Source: Mycobacterium sp. KBS0706
GTDB lineage: Bacteria > Pseudomonadota > Alphaproteobacteria > DSM-16000 > Inquilinaceae
Length of the DNA stretch: 36,455 nt
Direction: 5' to 3'
Assembly (NCBI RefSeq): GCF_005938675.2
Contig: NZ_VCCH02000081.1
Location: 1-36,455, forward strand
This document shows, one piece after another, positions 33,288 through 36,455 of the stretch (positions within the stretch are counted from its first letter, which is position 1; each line of letters begins with the position of its first letter). The position numbers were made by a program, and so were the translations under genes. Under the pieces are notes generated by a model, which was not told where the DNA came from, did no database searches, and saw only the letters and a list, made by a program, of their open reading frames with translations.

Positions 33288-34762
33288 TCACCATGATTTC
33301 AAGGCCCGGAGCATCGGCGTCTTCTTGAAGAGGTGCTCGTCCATACGAACGAGCAGCCCGTCGAGGAGGTCGATTGCAGAGCCCAGCGCAGGACCCTTGT
33401 TCAGCATGACGCATTCGGCACGCGCCGCCATGGCGGCATCGGTCATCTCTCCTCGCGACGGCACGCCGTGCCGGACGAGACCCTCCAGCACCTGGGTCGC
33501 CCAGATTGCGGCACCGAGGCCGCCTCGCAGATCCAGAGGATCTCCTCCTGCATCTCGGCAAGACGTTCGAAGCCGATCTCGGCAGCGAGGTCGCCGCGGG
33601 CGATCATCACGCCGAATGGGCGGCGGCCGCTGGCGGCGGCGATCAGCCGGGGCAGGTTCGTGACGGCCTCGGGCCGCTCGATCTTGGCGACGAGTCCGAG
33701 CGGCCGGTCACCGGCGCCGTGGCGCGTAAGCGCATGCTCGAGGAGATCGATGTCCTCGGGACGGCTGACGAAGGAATAGCCGACCATGTCAGCGCATTCG
33801 ATGACGGTGGCAAGGTCCTGCTCGTCCTTTGCCGTCAGCGGCGACAGGCCGAGGGCCGTGTCGGGGAGGTTGATGCCCTTTTCCGGCCGGAGCCGAACGC
33901 CGCCCCCCTTGGTGCGGCTGACGCGGATGACAGCCTCGCCTTTGCCGACATTTTCGACGGAGCCGTCGAGCTTGCCATCATTGTAACGGAACCGGTCGCC
34001 GGGCGAGAGGCGGTTCACCATCTCGGGCAGGGAGACGGTCGCGGAGTAGGGGACGTCCTCGGTTACGCGAGGCTCGCCCGCCGCGACCAAGCGAAGCGCG
34101 TCGCCCCGCTCCAGCTTCGGCTTCTCCGTCGGAACCAGCACGGCCTCGGTCCGGATCTTGGGGCCGGCAATGTCCATGAGGACAGCCAGACGGCGGCCGA
34201 GCGCCTCGCCGGCGCGGCGCACATGGGCGGCCATAGCCCGCCAAGCCACGTTGTCGTCATGTGCGCAGTTGATCCGGGCCACATCCATGCCACGCCGCGC
34301 GAGGTCGAGGACGAGCTCGGAACTGCCGGCCGCTTCGCTCGGAAGGGTGACCATGATGCGGCTGCGCCGATGCGCTGGCGGCGGTCCGAACAGGGCATCG
34401 GCGGCGTGGGCAAGCCGCGCTTCGCCCGCGAAGAATTCGGTCTCCGTCGGCGCGGGAACCGGGCTCTGCCGACCGGACATGGCCGCGAGGGCGGTGATCA
34501 CCGCATCCAGGGTCGGGAGGACCCGGCTCTCCAGCCGGCCGAGGGAGGAAAGGCCACGGCACATCAGGCGCCGCTGGATCGGACGGAGGTCGCGATGCCG
34601 CAGGGCGAGGTAATGAGAGAGGTTCGCTGCCCCTGCGGCATCCGCTGCCCCGACCGTCTGGAGCGAGGCGGATTCGGCGACGGCCCTGCGCAGGGCGAGA
34701 ACGTCATCCATGAGGGTATCCGCGGTTGGCGCGGACGAACTGGCAACAGGTTTTGCGATCAT
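33288..34762 (-). pseudogene. Pyruvate-kinase-like protein, single frameshift near the C-terminus
   Basis: The main frame begins at ATG 34762 (MIAKPVASSS; GAGGAA about 11 bases upstream). It has an N-terminal extension (LSHYLALRHRDLRPIQRRLMCRGLSSLGR) seen in a group of proteobacterial pyruvate-kinase-like proteins. The pyruvate-kinase barrel follows: RIMVTLPSEA, GMDVARINCAH, MDIAGPKIRT, VAKIERPEAVTN and MIARGDLAAEIGFERLAEMQEEI, with the key Lys-Glu and Asp present. After EAASVP (near 33512) the frame drifts and stops at 33443. The next frame continues the expected IWATQVLEGLVRHGVPSRGEMTDAAMAARAECVMLNKGP and ends at 33288 (LRALKSW). One missing base restores a protein of about 491 residues without the usual C-terminal pyruvate-kinase domain. 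It could be a sequencing error, a recent mutation or recoding. Confidence 0.8.
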
Positions 34763-34885
34763 CGGCAGCCCGTTCCTCAAGGCTACGGCAGCTCCGGCAA
34801 ACCGAGACGATAGTCCAGGACCTGTTACCGCAGTTTGACACGGCTCGCGGATTGGCTGGTATAGAGCCGGCGAACCCCATTCCGC

Positions 34886-34899
34886 TTGATCCAGGTCAA
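34886..34899. promoter_or_regulatory. FNR/Dnr-like box (one mismatch) upstream of the pyruvate-kinase-like gene
   Basis: TTGATCCAGGTCAA differs from TTGAT-N4-ATCAA by G for A in the right half. With a centre at 34892.5, a minus-strand start near 34851 would leave a leader of about 90 bases before 34762, the same layout as at the hsp20 pair. Confidence 0.55.
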
Positions 34900-34979
34900 A
34901 GCGGCGGGTATCGCACGACTCTATATATTCCCACCTCTCCGCGAAGCATCCGACGCCGGCTCCGCGGGAGTGAGCGCGG

Positions 34980-36413
34980 CTAGGTTCCCGCCTTCGGAAT
35001 ATCGAGGCCGGCCTTGCGGAGGCCGTCGACAAGGGCGCGAACGATCTCCGGCGCGACGTTGCGGGACTGCAGATCAGCGACAACCCGCTCCCCGTAGCCC
35101 GGCTCTGCCTTGAGCAGCAGCTTGACCGCGGCGGCTGCTTCTTCATTGCGGCCCAGCTCGGCGTAGGCCGTCGCGCGGGCGATTTGGGTGAACCGGTTGT
35201 CCGGCAGGTCGATCTTCAGGGCCTCGTCCAAGGCAGCCTGATATCGATGGTCCATGTAATGGGCGACGAAGAAGCCGAGGCGGTAGAAAGTCGACTGGCC
35301 GGGGTTGCGGGAGAAGGCCTCGGTCAGAAGCGGGAGACCTTCGGCGAACTCTCCCCTGAGGCACAGCCGGCCGCCGAGATCGGCCAGGAGCTCCGGGTTG
35401 TTCGGGTCGCGTGCCAGGCCGGCGCGAGCCGCGGCGAAGCTTTGCTCGACATCGCGCCGCAGCCAGAACACCAGATGCAGCGCCTGGTAGCCGAGCGGCG
35501 CGTCGGAGTTCAGGGTGACTGCGCGCTGAGCCAGTTCCAGCGCTCGTTCGAGCGGATCGAACGGAAACGGATCGGACTGAACGCCGAAGCGCACGATATC
35601 GGCATAGACCAGAGCGAGAGCGGCCCAGGCATCGGCATAGGCAGGGTCCTCGGCGGTCGCCCGCTCGAGGCAGTCACGGGTTGCCGGGCCGGCGGAACTC
35701 CCGGTGCGACGCCAGTCAGCGTAGAAGAGCAGCAGGCACTCGTAGGAGCTGAACCGCTCCGGCGGCTTGCCGGTCAATCCCGCGACTCTGTCGTCGTAGA
35801 TGACACCATAGGGACGTGCCAGGCTGTCGACCACTCGCTGCGCGATCTCCGCCCTGGTGTCGACGATCCGCGCGGGGACGAACGGGCTCTCATAGGGGTG
35901 TGACCAGAGATGGCGCCCGGTCCGCCCGTCGATCAGGGACACCAGCAGCCGGATGCGGTCGGGGGTCGTGCTGATGGTTCCCGACAGCACATAGTCGGCG
36001 GACAATCGTTGCACCAAGGCCTCGGTCCCGGTCTCGCCGGCGCCCGTGAGGCTGGTGTCGGTGCCGAAGACCTGGAGCTCGCGATAGCGGGTCAGCGCGG
36101 CGATGATCTCACGGGTCAGCCCCGGCCCCAGGTGCAGCCGCATGGCCTCGGCGTCGCCTTCCTGCAGCAGGGTGACGACCACGGCGGGCCCATGCGGCCT
36201 GGCTGTCTCGGTCCCGGTGGTCAGCCACGCAAGCGCGCCCGTGCGCCACAGGAGGCCCGGCACCAGAAGCGCCACCAGGAGCGCGGTTCCGAACACGCCG
36301 AGCCATAGCCGCATCCGGTCGGGCCCGGGCGAGGGATACCGGATCTGGTGCGTGCTTCCGGCAGGAGCATCGGTCTGGGCCGCGGCGTCGAGCGTCTGGC
36401 CCGGGGATGACAT
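34980..36413 (-). CDS. Membrane-anchored TolB-like/TPR protein, possibly incomplete at the window edge
   Basis: The protein has 477 residues from ATG 36413, but the frame stays open through the right edge of the window (14 more codons), so the true start may lie outside. After a polar linker comes one membrane segment (about 36-58, LGVFGTALLVALLVPGLLW), then a TolB-like domain (about 75-200, LTREIIAALTRYRELQVFGTDT, DYVLSGTISTTPDRIRLLVSLIDGRTGRHLWSHPYE) and TPR repeats (about 230-440, for example ATAEDPAYADAWAALALVYAD). This order is usual in proteins whose N-terminus is a cyclase or a winged-helix DNA-binding domain, so a signalling domain may precede it. No cyclase motif is present in the visible part. 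It lies 81 bases upstream of the box for the pyruvate-kinase-like gene. Confidence 0.75.
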   Translation of the reverse strand: MSSPGQTLDAAAQTDAPAGSTHQIRYPSPGPDRMRLWLGVFGTALLVALLVPGLLWRTGALAWLTTGTETARPHGPAVVVTLLQEGDAEAMRLHLGPGLTREIIAALTRYRELQVFGTDTSLTGAGETGTEALVQRLSADYVLSGTISTTPDRIRLLVSLIDGRTGRHLWSHPYESPFVPARIVDTRAEIAQRVVDSLARPYGVIYDDRVAGLTGKPPERFSSYECLLLFYADWRRTGSSAGPATRDCLERATAEDPAYADAWAALALVYADIVRFGVQSDPFPFDPLERALELAQRAVTLNSDAPLGYQALHLVFWLRRDVEQSFAAARAGLARDPNNPELLADLGGRLCLRGEFAEGLPLLTEAFSRNPGQSTFYRLGFFVAHYMDHRYQAALDEALKIDLPDNRFTQIARATAYAELGRNEEAAAAVKLLLKAEPGYGERVVADLQSRNVAPEIVRALVDGLRKAGLDIPKAGT

Positions 36414-36455
36414 CGACGAAGTGTCGGCTGGCTGGCTCGTCGCATCCCTGGTCGA

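Overview
The window reads as a high-GC alphaproteobacterium that can respire nitrate. The best guess is a Rhodospirillales- or Azospirillum-type organism carrying this DNA on a secondary replicon or in an island of plasmid origin. This rests on family resemblance read by eye: a RepC-like initiator with a DnaA-N-like tail, a TrbI/DUF2274 pair, a NarK1-NarK2 fusion and FNR/FixK-type promoter boxes. It is not a database match.

Region 1 (1-6503) is decayed mobile or plasmid DNA. It holds a doubly frameshifted replication-initiator gene, the C-terminal remnant of a LuxR-type regulator, an intact large signalling protein (SAM, class III cyclase, AAA ATPase, TPR), a truncated and frameshifted trbI, and a small intact DUF2274 gene that normally follows trbI.

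Region 2 (6553-11271) is a low-oxygen accessory set. It has two overlapping YeeE/YedE half-transporters on the minus strand, a zinc alcohol dehydrogenase followed by an anaerobic coproporphyrinogen dehydrogenase (HemN) on the plus strand, and a Crp/FNR-family regulator of the Dnr/NnrR type on the minus strand. The regulator has no N-terminal Fe-S cysteines but keeps an FNR-like recognition helix.

Region 3 (11508-23424) is one tightly packed operon of about 12 kb: narK (double-length), narG, narH, narJ, narI, a parvulin-type prolyl isomerase, an unrecognised 108-residue protein, and nnrS. Most genes overlap or nearly touch.

Region 4 (23713-36455) holds a UPF0182 membrane protein, two Hsp20 chaperones, a GlgX debranching enzyme, a divergent MGH1/GH63-like glucosidase, a pyruvate-kinase-like gene broken by one frameshift, and a membrane-anchored TolB-like/TPR protein that may run off the right edge.

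Regions 2-4 are linked by repeated FNR/Dnr boxes (TTGAT-N4-ATCAA or one mismatch from it). They lie upstream of yeeE, adh-hemN, the regulator, narK, the hsp20 pair and the pyruvate-kinase-like gene, and a looser FixK-like site lies between glgX and the glucosidase. The inference is one oxygen- or NO-responsive regulon that couples nitrate respiration, NO tolerance, anaerobic heme synthesis and fermentation to polyglucan breakdown and protein protection. No tRNA, rRNA, CRISPR array or intact insertion sequence was seen.
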